A stretch of 7,123 bases of DNA. Origin: Planctomycetota bacterium. Lineage in GTDB: Bacteria > Planctomycetota > Phycisphaerae > Sedimentisphaerales > Anaerohalosphaeraceae. Under the pieces are notes generated by a model that saw only the letters and a program-made list of their open reading frames with translations, did no database searches and was not told where the DNA came from. Both the position numbers and the translations under genes were made by a program. The stretch spans positions 1 to 7,123 of the forward strand of contig QNBS01000123.1 of NCBI GenBank assembly GCA_003644175.1, written 5' to 3'. Of the stretch, positions 1 to 6,390 are shown in pieces. Positions within the stretch are counted from its first letter, which is position 1. Each line of letters opens with the position of its first letter.

Positions 1-793
1 AGATGGGAGCGTGGCTGGCTTCAAGTTCCGGACCGCCGAGAATGCCGACAGTTACGGTTATAACGGCAATGTAAAAGACCGAGACCACAAACCAGGCGCC
101 GATCATGCCCAGGGGGATATTCCTGCCCGGCCGTTCGACCTCTTCTGCGATCGCCGCGACCTTGGTCAGACCTCCGAAGCTTATGAAAACCAGACCCGAC
201 GTCGCCAGGATGGTCCCGAAACCCTTGGAAAGAAAACCTTTGAAACGCATTACGTCAACCGAACCGGCGCCGAGCACGACAAAAACCGCAAGGATCGCCA
301 AAAGCAGCACAACAAGCACATTCTGAAGTCTGCTTGTGTGCTTGACGCTGACGGCATTTAGACCGACAAAGAACAGGCAGCACAGCACGGCCAGGATTTT
401 TATATCCCATTTGCTGAACTCGGCCGCAAAGAAGCTCTTCAGGATGACCTCGCAGACAAGGGCCATGCCCACAATGGCGAATGCGCTTTTCAGAGCTAAC
501 GAAAACCACCCCGCCAAACCGCTGAACAGCCCTCCTATCGGGCCCAGACTCCTTTCCACAAAGAAGTAAGTGCCCCCCGAGCGAGGCATTGCGGTGGCCA
601 GTTCAGCCTTGCTGAGCACGCTGGGAATGATGAGAATCGACGCCAGAAGATAGGCCATGACCACCCCCGGACCCGCTTTTGAGTAAGCCAGGGCCGGCAG
701 AACGAAAAGACCTGAGCTTATCATCGCACCGGCGGCAACGCTGAACACCTCCGGCAGGCCCAGATGCCTTTTTAGGGTCGTTTTTTCATGCAT
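1..793 (-). CDS. APC-superfamily amino acid permease, N-terminal part (cut by window edge)
   Basis: This is a secondary transporter of the inner membrane, probably taking up or exchanging amino acids; the substrate cannot be read from the sequence. The first 264 codons are visible and the C-terminal part lies outside the window. The protein opens with a short cytoplasmic stretch. The family's unwound TM1 motif, GAMISSGLF, follows at residues 22-30. Then come alternating hydrophobic segments at about 12-33, 44-60, 86-110, 130-150, 155-178, 190-212 and 228-250. The loop VAAIAEEVERPGRNIP (about residues 222-237) is typical of the APC family (COG0531 type). The ATG at 793-791 is chosen because GGGA lies 9 bases upstream and the family alignment starts about there; the ATG at 789 is out of frame and soon hits a stop. 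It is divergent from the oxidoreductase operon. Family assignment is firm, substrate unknown. Confidence 0.88.
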   Translation of the reverse strand, partial: MHEKTTLKRHLGLPEVFSVAAGAMISSGLFVLPALAYSKAGPGVVMAYLLASILIIPSVLSKAELATAMPRSGGTYFFVERSLGPIGGLFSGLAGWFSLALKSAFAIVGMALVCEVILKSFFAAEFSKWDIKILAVLCCLFFVGLNAVSVKHTSRLQNVLVVLLLAILAVFVVLGAGSVDVMRFKGFLSKGFGTILATSGLVFISFGGLTKVAAIAEEVERPGRNIPLGMIGAWFVVSVFYIAVITVTVGILGGPELEASHAPI

Positions 794-832
794 CGCATAC
801 GTTCCCGTCAAATCACACTCATCATGCAGAGA

Positions 833-852
833 ATAACTCAGATACGAGTTAT
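833..852. repeat. Perfect inverted repeat (7-bp arms) upstream of the permease
   Basis: ATAACTC (833-839) and GAGTTAT (846-852) are exact reverse complements separated by AGATAC. The element lies 40 bases before the permease start and overlaps a weak -10-like TATAAC on the minus strand (853-848), for which I find no good -35. The size and symmetry suit a dimeric repressor operator, or a small hairpin in the permease leader. The function is inferred; the symmetry is seen directly. Confidence 0.5.
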
Positions 853-900
853 ATCCAGACTATTATTATTAAATCGTCACGAAAACAGCCCCGGTTGGCG

Positions 901-916
901 TTTTTTTGCAAAAAAA
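901..916. repeat. T7-GC-A7 palindrome in the divergent intergenic region
   Basis: Seven T, GC, then seven A form a perfect 16-bp palindrome midway between the divergent permease and oxidoreductase genes, about 50 bases upstream of the -35 box at 969. Paired T and A tracts like this usually bend DNA and could act as an upstream promoter element or a nucleoid-protein site. The GCC/GGC bases just before it (888-899) could form a 3-bp stem, too weak to call a terminator. Confidence 0.35.
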
Positions 917-968
917 TGTTGTGATAGAGCCGATTCCGGCATATCAAGCACAGAGTCGCATTAAATTG

Positions 969-997
969 TTGACTATCTTAGAGACTTGGCCTACTAT
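969..997 (+). promoter_or_regulatory. Sigma70-type promoter for the 2-oxoacid:ferredoxin oxidoreductase operon
   Basis: TTGACT (969-974) matches the -35 consensus at five of six bases. TACTAT (992-997) is a plausible -10 box, and the spacer is exactly 17 bases. Transcription would start near 1004, leaving a leader of about 44 bases before the ferredoxin start at 1048. No other promoter of this quality is visible between here and 3761, so it probably serves all four genes. Confidence 0.6.
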
Positions 998-1047
998 TGT
1001 CCCGTAGTTTCCGGTATGTAAGGTCGAACAGTTGTTTTTGGTGTTTC

Positions 1048-1356
1048 ATGGCGAATATTGAGATCGACAAAGAGCGATGCAAGGGATGTTGTCTCTGCGT
1101 GTCGGAGTGTCCGCGCGGCAATATCCGTATGTCGGAGCTTCTAAACAGCAGCGGGCACACCTGTGCCGAGATCATCGAGCTGAGCGAGTGCAACGCCTGC
1201 GCTCTGTGCTGCCAAATCTGCCCGGACCTGGCGATTCGGATCCACGCTTCAGATGAGACGCCTCCCGGACCGCTAATCAGGATTCAGGAGACGGGCGTGA
1301 GCAAACAGCCGTCAGGAGACAGGAAACAGGAGACGCCAATCGGGGGTCAGGAGTGA
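1048..1356 (+). CDS. 2[4Fe-4S] ferredoxin-type delta subunit of 2-oxoacid:ferredoxin oxidoreductase
   Basis: This 102-residue protein should carry electrons from the thiamine-diphosphate site of the oxidoreductase to a soluble ferredoxin. Two complete CxxCxxCxxxCP motifs are present: C11, C14, C17, C21-P22 and C48, C51, C54, C58-P59. A loop of about 25 residues separates them, which is the dicluster ferredoxin fold. After about residue 70 the protein continues into a polar tail (about residues 71-102) with no family motif, encoded partly by CAGGAGA-like repeats. I chose ATG 1048, which puts the first motif near the N-terminus. A TTG at 997 would add 17 residues and lies inside the promoter -10 box. 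The ribosome site is weak (GGTG, 1040-1043). The stop overlaps the next gene by four bases, suggesting translational coupling. In RefSeq style it may be called a 4Fe-4S binding protein, korD or vorD. Confidence 0.88.
   Translation: MANIEIDKERCKGCCLCVSECPRGNIRMSELLNSSGHTCAEIIELSECNACALCCQICPDLAIRIHASDETPPGPLIRIQETGVSKQPSGDRKQETPIGGQE
1285..1355 (+). repeat. CAGGAGAC-like heptamer repeats at the end of the ferredoxin gene
   Basis: Copies of CAGGAGAC or a one- or two-base variant occur at 1285-1292, 1313-1320, 1320-1327 (CAGGAAAC), 1327-1334 and 1348-1355 (CAGGAGTG). The middle three are tandem with a 7-base period. They encode the polar tail of the ferredoxin, and the last copy contains the GTG start of the next gene. 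Because the unit is seven bases, gain or loss of one copy would shift the ferredoxin reading frame. Confidence 0.6.
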
Positions 1357-2435
1357 GTAGCCAGGGAAAGATTCTGCTCAAGGGCAATGAGGTAATGAGC
1401 GAGGCGGCGATCCAGGCCGGCTGCCGGTTCTTTGCGGGCTATCCCATTACGCCTCAAAACGAAGTCCCCGAGTACATGTCCAAACGAATGCCCCAGGTCG
1501 GCGGAACGTTTATACAGGCCGAAAGCGAAATCGCCGCGATCAACATGATTTTCGGCGCCTCAGCCGCCGGCGCACGCTGCATGACCAGCTCCTCGTCGCC
1601 CGGAATCAGCCTCAAACAGGAAGGAATAAGCTATATCGCCGCCGCACAGTTGCCGTGTGTGATAGCAAACATGCAGCGAGGCGGACCGGGCCTGGGCAAT
1701 ATACGGGCCTCGCAGGCCGATTATTTCCAGGCGGTCAAAGGGGGCGGACACGGCGATTACCGTCTTATCGTTTTTGCACCGTCCACCTTGCCGGAGCTTT
1801 ACAAGCTAACGATGAACGCATTCGACTATGCAGACTATTATCGAAACCCCGTGATGATCTTAGGCGATGGAATCCTGGGCCAGATGGCCGAACCCGTTGA
1901 GATTCTGCCCTATGAGCCGATAGTCGAACTGCCCGAAAAAGATTTTGTGCTCGACGGATGCAAGGGAAGGAAGCCGCGGGTCCTAAAGACCCTGTTCCTC
2001 CGTCCGTCGATGGCGCTTGTCCGGCATAACGATCTGTTGCAAGCCTCATATAAAAAGATCACCGCCGAACTGAAGCTCCACGAAGAAACAGAGACAGACG
2101 ACGCCGAACTGGTTATTGCCGCCTACGGGATAACGGCGCGAATCGCCAAAGGCGCCGTTAAAATCGCAAGGCAAAACGGAATGAAGGTCGGCTTGATAAG
2201 GCCGATCACGCTTTGGCCGTTCCCGGATGAGCCGTTCAAACGCGCCGCCCGGACCGCCGACAGATTCCTGGTCGTCGAGATGTCCGGCGGCCAGTTCATC
2301 GAGGATGTCAAATTGGCGAGTGAATGCAAAAAACCCGTGGAATTCTTAGGTTCCGGCGGGGGCTGGTATCCTACGCCTGATAACATCTTCGAAAAAATTC
2401 AGACAATATATGAAACCGAAGCACTGGTTGATTAG
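1353..2435 (+). CDS. vorB: 2-oxoacid:ferredoxin oxidoreductase alpha subunit, VorB type (3-methyl-2-oxobutanoate dehydrogenase subunit VorB)
   Basis: This is the alpha subunit of a CoA-dependent 2-oxoacid:ferredoxin oxidoreductase, which converts a 2-oxoacid to acyl-CoA, CO2 and reduced ferredoxin in the cytoplasm. At 360 residues it is full length for the stand-alone alpha type, with no fused gamma domain. Visible marks are [14 protein letters not shown] (10-23), [14 protein letters not shown] (29-42), [10 protein letters not shown] (55-64) and [10 protein letters not shown] (78-87). RGGPGLG and [10 protein letters not shown] follow, with a C-terminal transketolase-like domain from about 235. 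The PITPQNE form is the one usually labelled VorB (branched-chain 2-oxoacid), but KorA (2-oxoglutarate) is the main alternative and sequence alone does not fix the substrate. The GTG at 1353 overlaps the ferredoxin stop as GTGA. It is preferred to the ATG at 1395, which would remove the conserved KGNE start. Beta and gamma genes follow. Confidence 0.9.
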   Translation: MSSQGKILLKGNEVMSEAAIQAGCRFFAGYPITPQNEVPEYMSKRMPQVGGTFIQAESEIAAINMIFGASAAGARCMTSSSSPGISLKQEGISYIAAAQLPCVIANMQRGGPGLGNIRASQADYFQAVKGGGHGDYRLIVFAPSTLPELYKLTMNAFDYADYYRNPVMILGDGILGQMAEPVEILPYEPIVELPEKDFVLDGCKGRKPRVLKTLFLRPSMALVRHNDLLQASYKKITAELKLHEETETDDAELVIAAYGITARIAKGAVKIARQNGMKVGLIRPITLWPFPDEPFKRAARTADRFLVVEMSGGQFIEDVKLASECKKPVEFLGSGGGWYPTPDNIFEKIQTIYETEALVD

Positions 2436-2443
2436 GGTTTTCT

Positions 2444-3175
2444 ATGGAATTTAAGAGACCGACCGCTCTGCTTGACGCTTGTACGCACTACTGCGGAGGC
2501 TGCGGGCACGGGATCGTCCACAGGCTTGTTGCAGAGGTGATCGATGAATTGGGCATACGCCAAAGGACTATCGGCACGGCGCCGGTGGGATGTGCGGTGC
2601 TCTTGTACGATTACTTCAATTGCGACATCATCGAGTGCGCACACGGCAGACCTCCTGCCGTCGCCACCGGGATGAAACGGGTGCTGCCGGACAGGATCAT
2701 CTTCACATACCAGGGCGACGGCGACCTGGCGGCGATCGGAACCAGCGAGACAATACACGCGGCCAATCGCGGCGAAAACATCACTACCATCTTCATCAAC
2801 AACGCCATCTACGGCATGACTGGCGGACAGATGGCGCCGACGACCATGATCGGACAGAGAACAACCACAACACAGGACGGAAGAGATATTACCAGTGAAG
2901 GTCCGCCGATAAAGGTCTGTGAACTGCTCTCCAGTCTCGACGGCGTCGCATATCTCCAGCGCGTTGCGGTCAGCACCGCAAAGGATGTGATCAAGGCGAA
3001 AAAAGCAATCAAAAAAGCCTTTGTCAATCAGATCGAAGGCAGGGGTTATTCCCTCGTGGAGGTGCTTTCAATGTGCCCCACCGACTGGAAGCTGACGCCG
3101 AAACAGGCGGTGGATTTTGTCAATAACGAAATGAAGAAGGTCTTTCCGTTGGGGGTTTACAAGGACAAGAAGTGA
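2444..3175 (+). CDS. 2-oxoacid:ferredoxin oxidoreductase beta subunit (thiamine diphosphate-binding)
   Basis: This 243-residue subunit binds thiamine diphosphate and the iron-sulfur cluster next to it, and with the alpha subunit forms the active site. The TPP motif is visible as GDGD at 91-94 with the downstream NN at 119-120 and YGMTGGQ at 123-129. Four cysteines at positions expected for the cluster are present: C17 and C20 in CGGCGHG, C50 in the VGC segment, and C211 in SMCPT. The length is close to other short beta subunits (KorB or VorA in different naming schemes, so no symbol is given). ATG 2444 follows the vorB stop by 8 bases. AGGG overlapping that stop (2434-2437) is a well-placed ribosome site, which suggests coupled translation. 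No key residue appears to be missing. Confidence 0.93.
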   Translation: MEFKRPTALLDACTHYCGGCGHGIVHRLVAEVIDELGIRQRTIGTAPVGCAVLLYDYFNCDIIECAHGRPPAVATGMKRVLPDRIIFTYQGDGDLAAIGTSETIHAANRGENITTIFINNAIYGMTGGQMAPTTMIGQRTTTTQDGRDITSEGPPIKVCELLSSLDGVAYLQRVAVSTAKDVIKAKKAIKKAFVNQIEGRGYSLVEVLSMCPTDWKLTPKQAVDFVNNEMKKVFPLGVYKDKK

Positions 3176-3203
3176 CCGGCGACGCCGGCTTGCAGGGTGG
3201 ACG

Positions 3204-3761
3204 ATGACGGATCATGAGACAAAAATAATCATTGCAGGTTTCGGCGGCCAGGGTGTCGTTGTCGCAGGCAACATCATCGCACGCGCCTGCGTCATAGAAG
3301 GCAAAAACGTCACCGGCATGGTCTCTTACGGCGCCGAGATGCGCGGCGGAACCGCCAACGCAACCGTCGTCATATCGGACCGCGAAATCGCCGGCCCGTT
3401 CGTCGAAAGGCCCGATATTGCAATCATCATGAACCAGCCCTCGCTCGATAAGTTCGAGGACATGATTGTCAGCCGGGGGCTTGCCGTTTTGAACACGTCG
3501 CTCGTCGATCGCAACGTGCAGCGCCGGGATCTGGACGTCGCCGAAATCGAAGCCTCGCGGATAGCCCACCGCCTGGGCAACGTCCGCGTCGCCAATATAG
3601 TGGCGATTGGGGCCTTCGCAGCCAGGACAAATCTCCTTGAAATGTCGAGCCTGGCCCGCGGAATAGAGGACCTCTTCAAAAGCAAGAAGGCCGCCCTCGT
3701 CGATATCAACAAAGAAGCCCTCCGGCAAGGCGCACAAATGATGGCCCGCTTTAAGGAATAG
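3204..3761 (+). CDS. 2-oxoacid:ferredoxin oxidoreductase gamma subunit
   Basis: The gamma subunit (185 residues) completes the catalytic core of the four-subunit enzyme and in the family contributes to CoA handling. It opens with the nucleotide-binding-like glycine loop GFGGQGV at 12-18. The conserved family signature SYGAEMRGGTAN follows at 41-52, then the segment MNQPSLDKF that is usual in the middle of this domain. The length is normal for a separate gamma subunit (KorC or VorC type). The ATG at 3204 is preceded by GGGTGG (3195-3200). The gap to the beta gene is 28 bases and shows no terminator or promoter, so this is the last gene of the operon. I see no clear hairpin terminator after its stop, and clpX starts 144 bases later from its own promoter. 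Confidence 0.92.
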   Translation: MTDHETKIIIAGFGGQGVVVAGNIIARACVIEGKNVTGMVSYGAEMRGGTANATVVISDREIAGPFVERPDIAIIMNQPSLDKFEDMIVSRGLAVLNTSLVDRNVQRRDLDVAEIEASRIAHRLGNVRVANIVAIGAFAARTNLLEMSSLARGIEDLFKSKKAALVDINKEALRQGAQMMARFKE

Positions 3762-3768
3762 ATACTAA

Positions 3769-3793
3769 AGTCGATAATTCTGCTGAGTCGATA
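3769..3793 (+). repeat. Paired AGTCGATA direct repeat upstream of the clpX promoter
   Basis: AGTCGATA occurs at 3769-3776 and again at 3786-3793, a 17-base centre-to-centre distance; both copies continue into AT-rich bases. The second copy ends 8 bases before the -35 box. This placement would suit an activator bound upstream of RNA polymerase, but chance repeats of 8 bases are possible. I do not recognise a known regulator site here, and no CIRCE-type repeat is present. Confidence 0.35.
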
Positions 3794-3801
3794 TTAAGAT
3801 G

Positions 3802-3830
3802 TTGATTCGTGCTTTGTGTTGTGCTATAAT
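3802..3830 (+). promoter_or_regulatory. Extended -10 promoter of clpX
   Basis: TTGATT (3802-3807) and a perfect TATAAT (3825-3830) are separated by 17 bases. The TGC just before the -10 box gives the extended -10 form. Transcription should start near 3837, leaving a leader of about 70 bases. This is the most consensus-like promoter in the window and implies that clpX is expressed independently of the oxidoreductase operon, probably constitutively by the housekeeping sigma factor. Confidence 0.75.
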
Positions 3831-3905
3831 GGCGTCAATGGGATGACCGATATGCGTATTATTTGGAACCTTCGGAAGAAATCCGGGGTATAATTTAGGT
3901 GAAAT

Positions 3906-5177
3906 ATGGCGAAATCATCCGGCGGTGGCAAAAAGCGAGACCTCTGCAGCTTCTGCGGCAGAACCAAAAAGCAGGTAGATGCATTCGTGGAGGGGCCGGC
4001 GGGCGTCTTTATCTGTCCCGAATGCATCGATCTTTGTTACAATATCGTCCGGCAGGAGCGAAAACGCGTTCGCGGGATATCAACGTCGATGGAGGATGTG
4101 CCAAAACCCCGCGAAATCAAGGAGTTTCTCGATCAGTACGTTATCGGCCAGGCGCACGCCAAGAAATATCTTGCCGTCGCCGTACATAACCACTACAAGC
4201 GTCTGCTCCACACGGATATGGCCGAAGAAGACGTCGAGATCGAAAAGTCCAATATCCTTCTCATCGGACCCACCGGTTGCGGAAAGACCCTTCTGGCAAA
4301 GACCCTGGCCAGAGTGCTCCATGTGCCGTTTGCAATCTGCGACGCCACGACAGTAACCGAGGCCGGATATGTCGGCGAGGACGTCGAGAACTTTCTCCTC
4401 AGACTCCTCCAGTCGGCCGATTACGATATCGAAGCCGCCCAGCGTGGCATTGTATACGTCGACGAAATCGATAAGATCGGAAAGACCAATCAGAATATCT
4501 CGATCACAAGGGACGTCTCCGGCGAGGGCGTGCAGCAGGCCCTGCTCAAAATGCTCGAGGGAACAACCGCCAATATCCCGCCTCAGGGAGGAAGGAAGCA
4601 CCCGGAGCAGTCCTATATCCAGCTGGACACCTCGCAGATCATGTTCATCTGCGGCGGGACCTTCGTCGGGCTTGAGAATATCATCAAGAAACGGCTCGGC
4701 AGGAAGATGATCGGCTTTGAGAGCGAACGCAGCCGGCATAGCGACACAAAGGCCGAGTACAGCGATGTGCTCGCACAGGTCATCCCCGAAGACGTCATCG
4801 AGTACGGCATGATTCCGGAGATCGTAGGCCGCCTTCCCATCATCACTACGCTGCAGGCCCTGGATGTGGAAGCACTCGTGGACATCCTGACCAGGCCGAA
4901 AAACGCCCTCATTCGACAGTATCAGAAACTCTTCGAGATGGAAGAGGCTAAGCTGAGTTTCACCGACGAAGCGCTCAAACTCCTGGCCGAAAAGGCAATC
5001 TCAAGAGATACCGGCGCAAGGGCCCTTCGGGCAATCACAGAAGAGTTGATGGTCGATTTAATGTACCGCCTGCCGGAAGAAACAAAAGGCCGAAGCTACG
5101 TCGTCGATAAGGATGTCGTCGAAGGCGCAACAGACCTCTTCGCCGCACGCAGGACGCCAAAAAAAGAATCGGCATAG
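3906..5177 (+). CDS. clpX: ATP-dependent Clp protease ATP-binding subunit ClpX
   Basis: ClpX is a hexameric AAA+ unfoldase that recognises tagged proteins in the cytoplasm, threads them through its pore and delivers them to ClpP. All expected parts are visible in 423 residues, matching the usual length. The N-terminal zinc-binding domain has C14, C17, C37 and C40. Walker A is GPTGCGKT (121-128; the common form has S at the fifth place). Pore loop GYVGED is at 154-159, Walker B VYVDEID at 183-189 and the RKH loop at 230-232. The ClpP-contacting IGF loop is at 269-271, the arginine finger region GRLP starts at 308, and sensor 2 GAR is at 370-372. An IGF loop implies a ClpP partner elsewhere, since no clpP or tig lies beside it. 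ATG 3906 follows AGGTGA (3897-3902). It is convergent with the downstream transpeptidase gene. Confidence 0.98.
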   Translation: MAKSSGGGKKRDLCSFCGRTKKQVDAFVEGPAGVFICPECIDLCYNIVRQERKRVRGISTSMEDVPKPREIKEFLDQYVIGQAHAKKYLAVAVHNHYKRLLHTDMAEEDVEIEKSNILLIGPTGCGKTLLAKTLARVLHVPFAICDATTVTEAGYVGEDVENFLLRLLQSADYDIEAAQRGIVYVDEIDKIGKTNQNISITRDVSGEGVQQALLKMLEGTTANIPPQGGRKHPEQSYIQLDTSQIMFICGGTFVGLENIIKKRLGRKMIGFESERSRHSDTKAEYSDVLAQVIPEDVIEYGMIPEIVGRLPIITTLQALDVEALVDILTRPKNALIRQYQKLFEMEEAKLSFTDEALKLLAEKAISRDTGARALRAITEELMVDLMYRLPEETKGRSYVVDKDVVEGATDLFAARRTPKKESA

Positions 5178-5183
5178 AAACGA

Positions 5184-5210
5184 TTGTCATTCCGAGCGAA
5201 GTTGAGCAAA
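5184..5210. repeat. Dispersed-repeat-like sequence in the clpX/transpeptidase gap
   Basis: The 37-bp gap between the convergent stops contains TTGTCATTCCGAGCGAAG (5184-5201) followed by TTGAGCAAAG. From memory, the TGTCATTCCGAGCGAAG core resembles an intergenic repeat found in many copies in diverse bacterial genomes, usually continuing as CGAGGAATC. Here that continuation is absent, so this may be a truncated or diverged copy. It also contains an imperfect direct repeat, GAGCGAAG and GAGCAAAG, 10 bases apart. No strong hairpin terminator is visible in the gap, so the two convergent transcripts may overlap. Confidence 0.45.
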
Positions 5211-5214
5211 GCCT

Positions 5215-6369
5215 TCACTCCACGATGCGGACTTCGGAATACAGTGGAACGAGCAAGTCATACACTTCAATAGCATCCCCGTTGAAAAGCCGGATACAGC
5301 CTCTCGATGAACGCTTCCCTATGGAATCGGCGTCTTTTGTACCGTGGATGGCAAAGCCGATTCTGTGTTTGATCTGCTCATCGAGACCTTCAATGGCAAT
5401 CCAGCGCGAGCCTAAGGGGTACTCCGGATCGCCGGCGACATAATTTTTCCCCGTTTCCTCGTCGTACCAGGGCGGCTCGATGAGTTTACCGTCCGATTTA
5501 ACTCGCCATCGACCGGTCGGAGTTTCACGCTCTTTCGTGCCCAGACCTATCCTGTAGCTCTTGATGAACAACTGGTTGCCGAGATAAAGGTCCATCGTAA
5601 AAGTCGAGCGGTAGATATTGACATGGAAAGGCCCCTTGACAACCTTGATCGTCTGGCCCGCCTGCAACAGCTTAGCCCGCTCTATCCCGTTGATTCGCAT
5701 CAACAGCTCAAACGGGACTTTGTACTTCTTGCCGATCTTCTCAAGCACTTCACCGGGTTTGACCCGGTAGTATTCGCAAAGCGTATCGCCGGGCAGAACC
5801 TCCCTGTTAAAGAGCCACTTCGCCGTCAGATCGGTGAGTCTCTTCTTGACGCTCTTGCGGTATTCCGGCGTCAGGTCCACAAGCAGAACATTGTTGAGCG
5901 AGTCTCTGGCGGCGATGATCTTTCCGGCCTTGAGGTCCTTCAGCGACTGATCGATAACCTCCAGCGTCGCCTTGGTCATATTGGCCGTTGAATGCGGTAT
6001 CGGATTGAATGCAACCGGTAGCGTAACGGTCGATATCGGCGGCACGTCTGTTACGTCGGCAGACGCCGCCGACCCGGGGGCGTCCGTAACCGACCCTTGC
6101 GAAGTGTTCGCAGAAGCCGCCGGCGCCGCTTCATTCCCTCCGCCGGCGACCGCCTCCGACCCTGTCTCGACCACCCCCTCGTCGGGGTTGTCAATGCTGC
6201 TGCCGCCGCCGCTGCTGTTGTTGAGCCCGGCAACCGAAGTTCCGTCCCCGTGCGTCTTGATCAGCACCACCGTTACCACGATAATGACGACCAGCGCCAG
6301 AATCAGGTATCGGGTATTGGTGTTCTTTCTTTTGCCCACACGGTAGGGTTTATACTCGTATTTTGTCAC
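5215..6369 (-). CDS. Membrane-anchored LysM / L,D-transpeptidase (YkuD domain) protein
   Basis: This is a cell-wall enzyme that should form or exchange L,D cross-links in peptidoglycan outside the cytoplasmic membrane. Its 384 residues show a basic N-terminus (1-20), one membrane helix (about 21-38) acting as an uncleaved anchor, and a Gly/Ser/Ala/Thr-rich linker (about 41-125). A helical region (about 130-190) follows, then a LysM peptidoglycan-binding domain (about 200-245, ending in LLQAGQTIKV). The YkuD catalytic domain spans about 248-384. Catalytic H342 and C358 are in IHGTKD and SSRGCIRL, so the enzyme looks active. The GTG start at 6369 is supported by GGAGG at 6382-6378, 8 bases upstream; a nearby ATG (6374) meets a stop after one more codon. 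It lies 21 bases after the cyclo-ligase stop, so probably co-transcribed. The architecture resembles planctomycete L,D-transpeptidases. Confidence 0.93.
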   Translation of the reverse strand: MTKYEYKPYRVGKRKNTNTRYLILALVVIIVVTVVLIKTHGDGTSVAGLNNSSGGGSSIDNPDEGVVETGSEAVAGGGNEAAPAASANTSQGSVTDAPGSAASADVTDVPPISTVTLPVAFNPIPHSTANMTKATLEVIDQSLKDLKAGKIIAARDSLNNVLLVDLTPEYRKSVKKRLTDLTAKWLFNREVLPGDTLCEYYRVKPGEVLEKIGKKYKVPFELLMRINGIERAKLLQAGQTIKVVKGPFHVNIYRSTFTMDLYLGNQLFIKSYRIGLGTKERETPTGRWRVKSDGKLIEPPWYDEETGKNYVAGDPEYPLGSRWIAIEGLDEQIKHRIGFAIHGTKDADSIGKRSSRGCIRLFNGDAIEVYDLLVPLYSEVRIVE

Positions 6370-6382
6370 TTCATTTTCCTCC
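6370..6382 (-). promoter_or_regulatory. Ribosome binding site that fixes the GTG start of the transpeptidase
   Basis: GGAGG (6382-6378 on the minus strand) is followed by an 8-base spacer and GTG at 6369. The ATG inside the spacer (6374-6372) reads ATG-AAG-TGA and cannot be the start. This decides in favour of the GTG codon. Confidence 0.7.
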
Positions 6383-6390
6383 GTAAAAAT

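Noticed and set aside
11..569. Several plus- and minus-strand open frames of 70-120 codons at the left end
   Set aside because: They overlap the permease in other frames. The permease frame is continuous from 793 to the edge and has clear transmembrane and family motifs.
888..907. Possible terminator: GCC/GGC stem followed by T7
   Set aside because: The stem is only 3 bp, and it does not lie at the end of any gene reading in that direction.
997..1047. TTG at 997 as a start giving a 17-residue longer ferredoxin
   Set aside because: It falls inside the promoter -10 box, before the likely transcript start, and the extension has no resemblance to ferredoxins; ATG 1048 fits the family.
3120..3737. 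Long open frame of 205 codons on the minus strand opposite the gamma subunit gene
   Set aside because: It lies entirely antisense to a well-recognised gene, shows no family motif and no ribosome site; open antisense frames are common at this base composition.
3889..3894. Second TATAAT just before the clpX start
   Set aside because: The nearest -35-like sequence (TTGGAA, 3863-3868) is 20 bases away, and transcription would begin only a few bases before the start codon. The promoter at 3802-3830 is far better.
4080..4739. Open frame of 219 codons on the minus strand opposite clpX
   Set aside because: It is antisense to the most conserved part of clpX, and its residues mirror the clpX codon pattern; no independent signal supports it.
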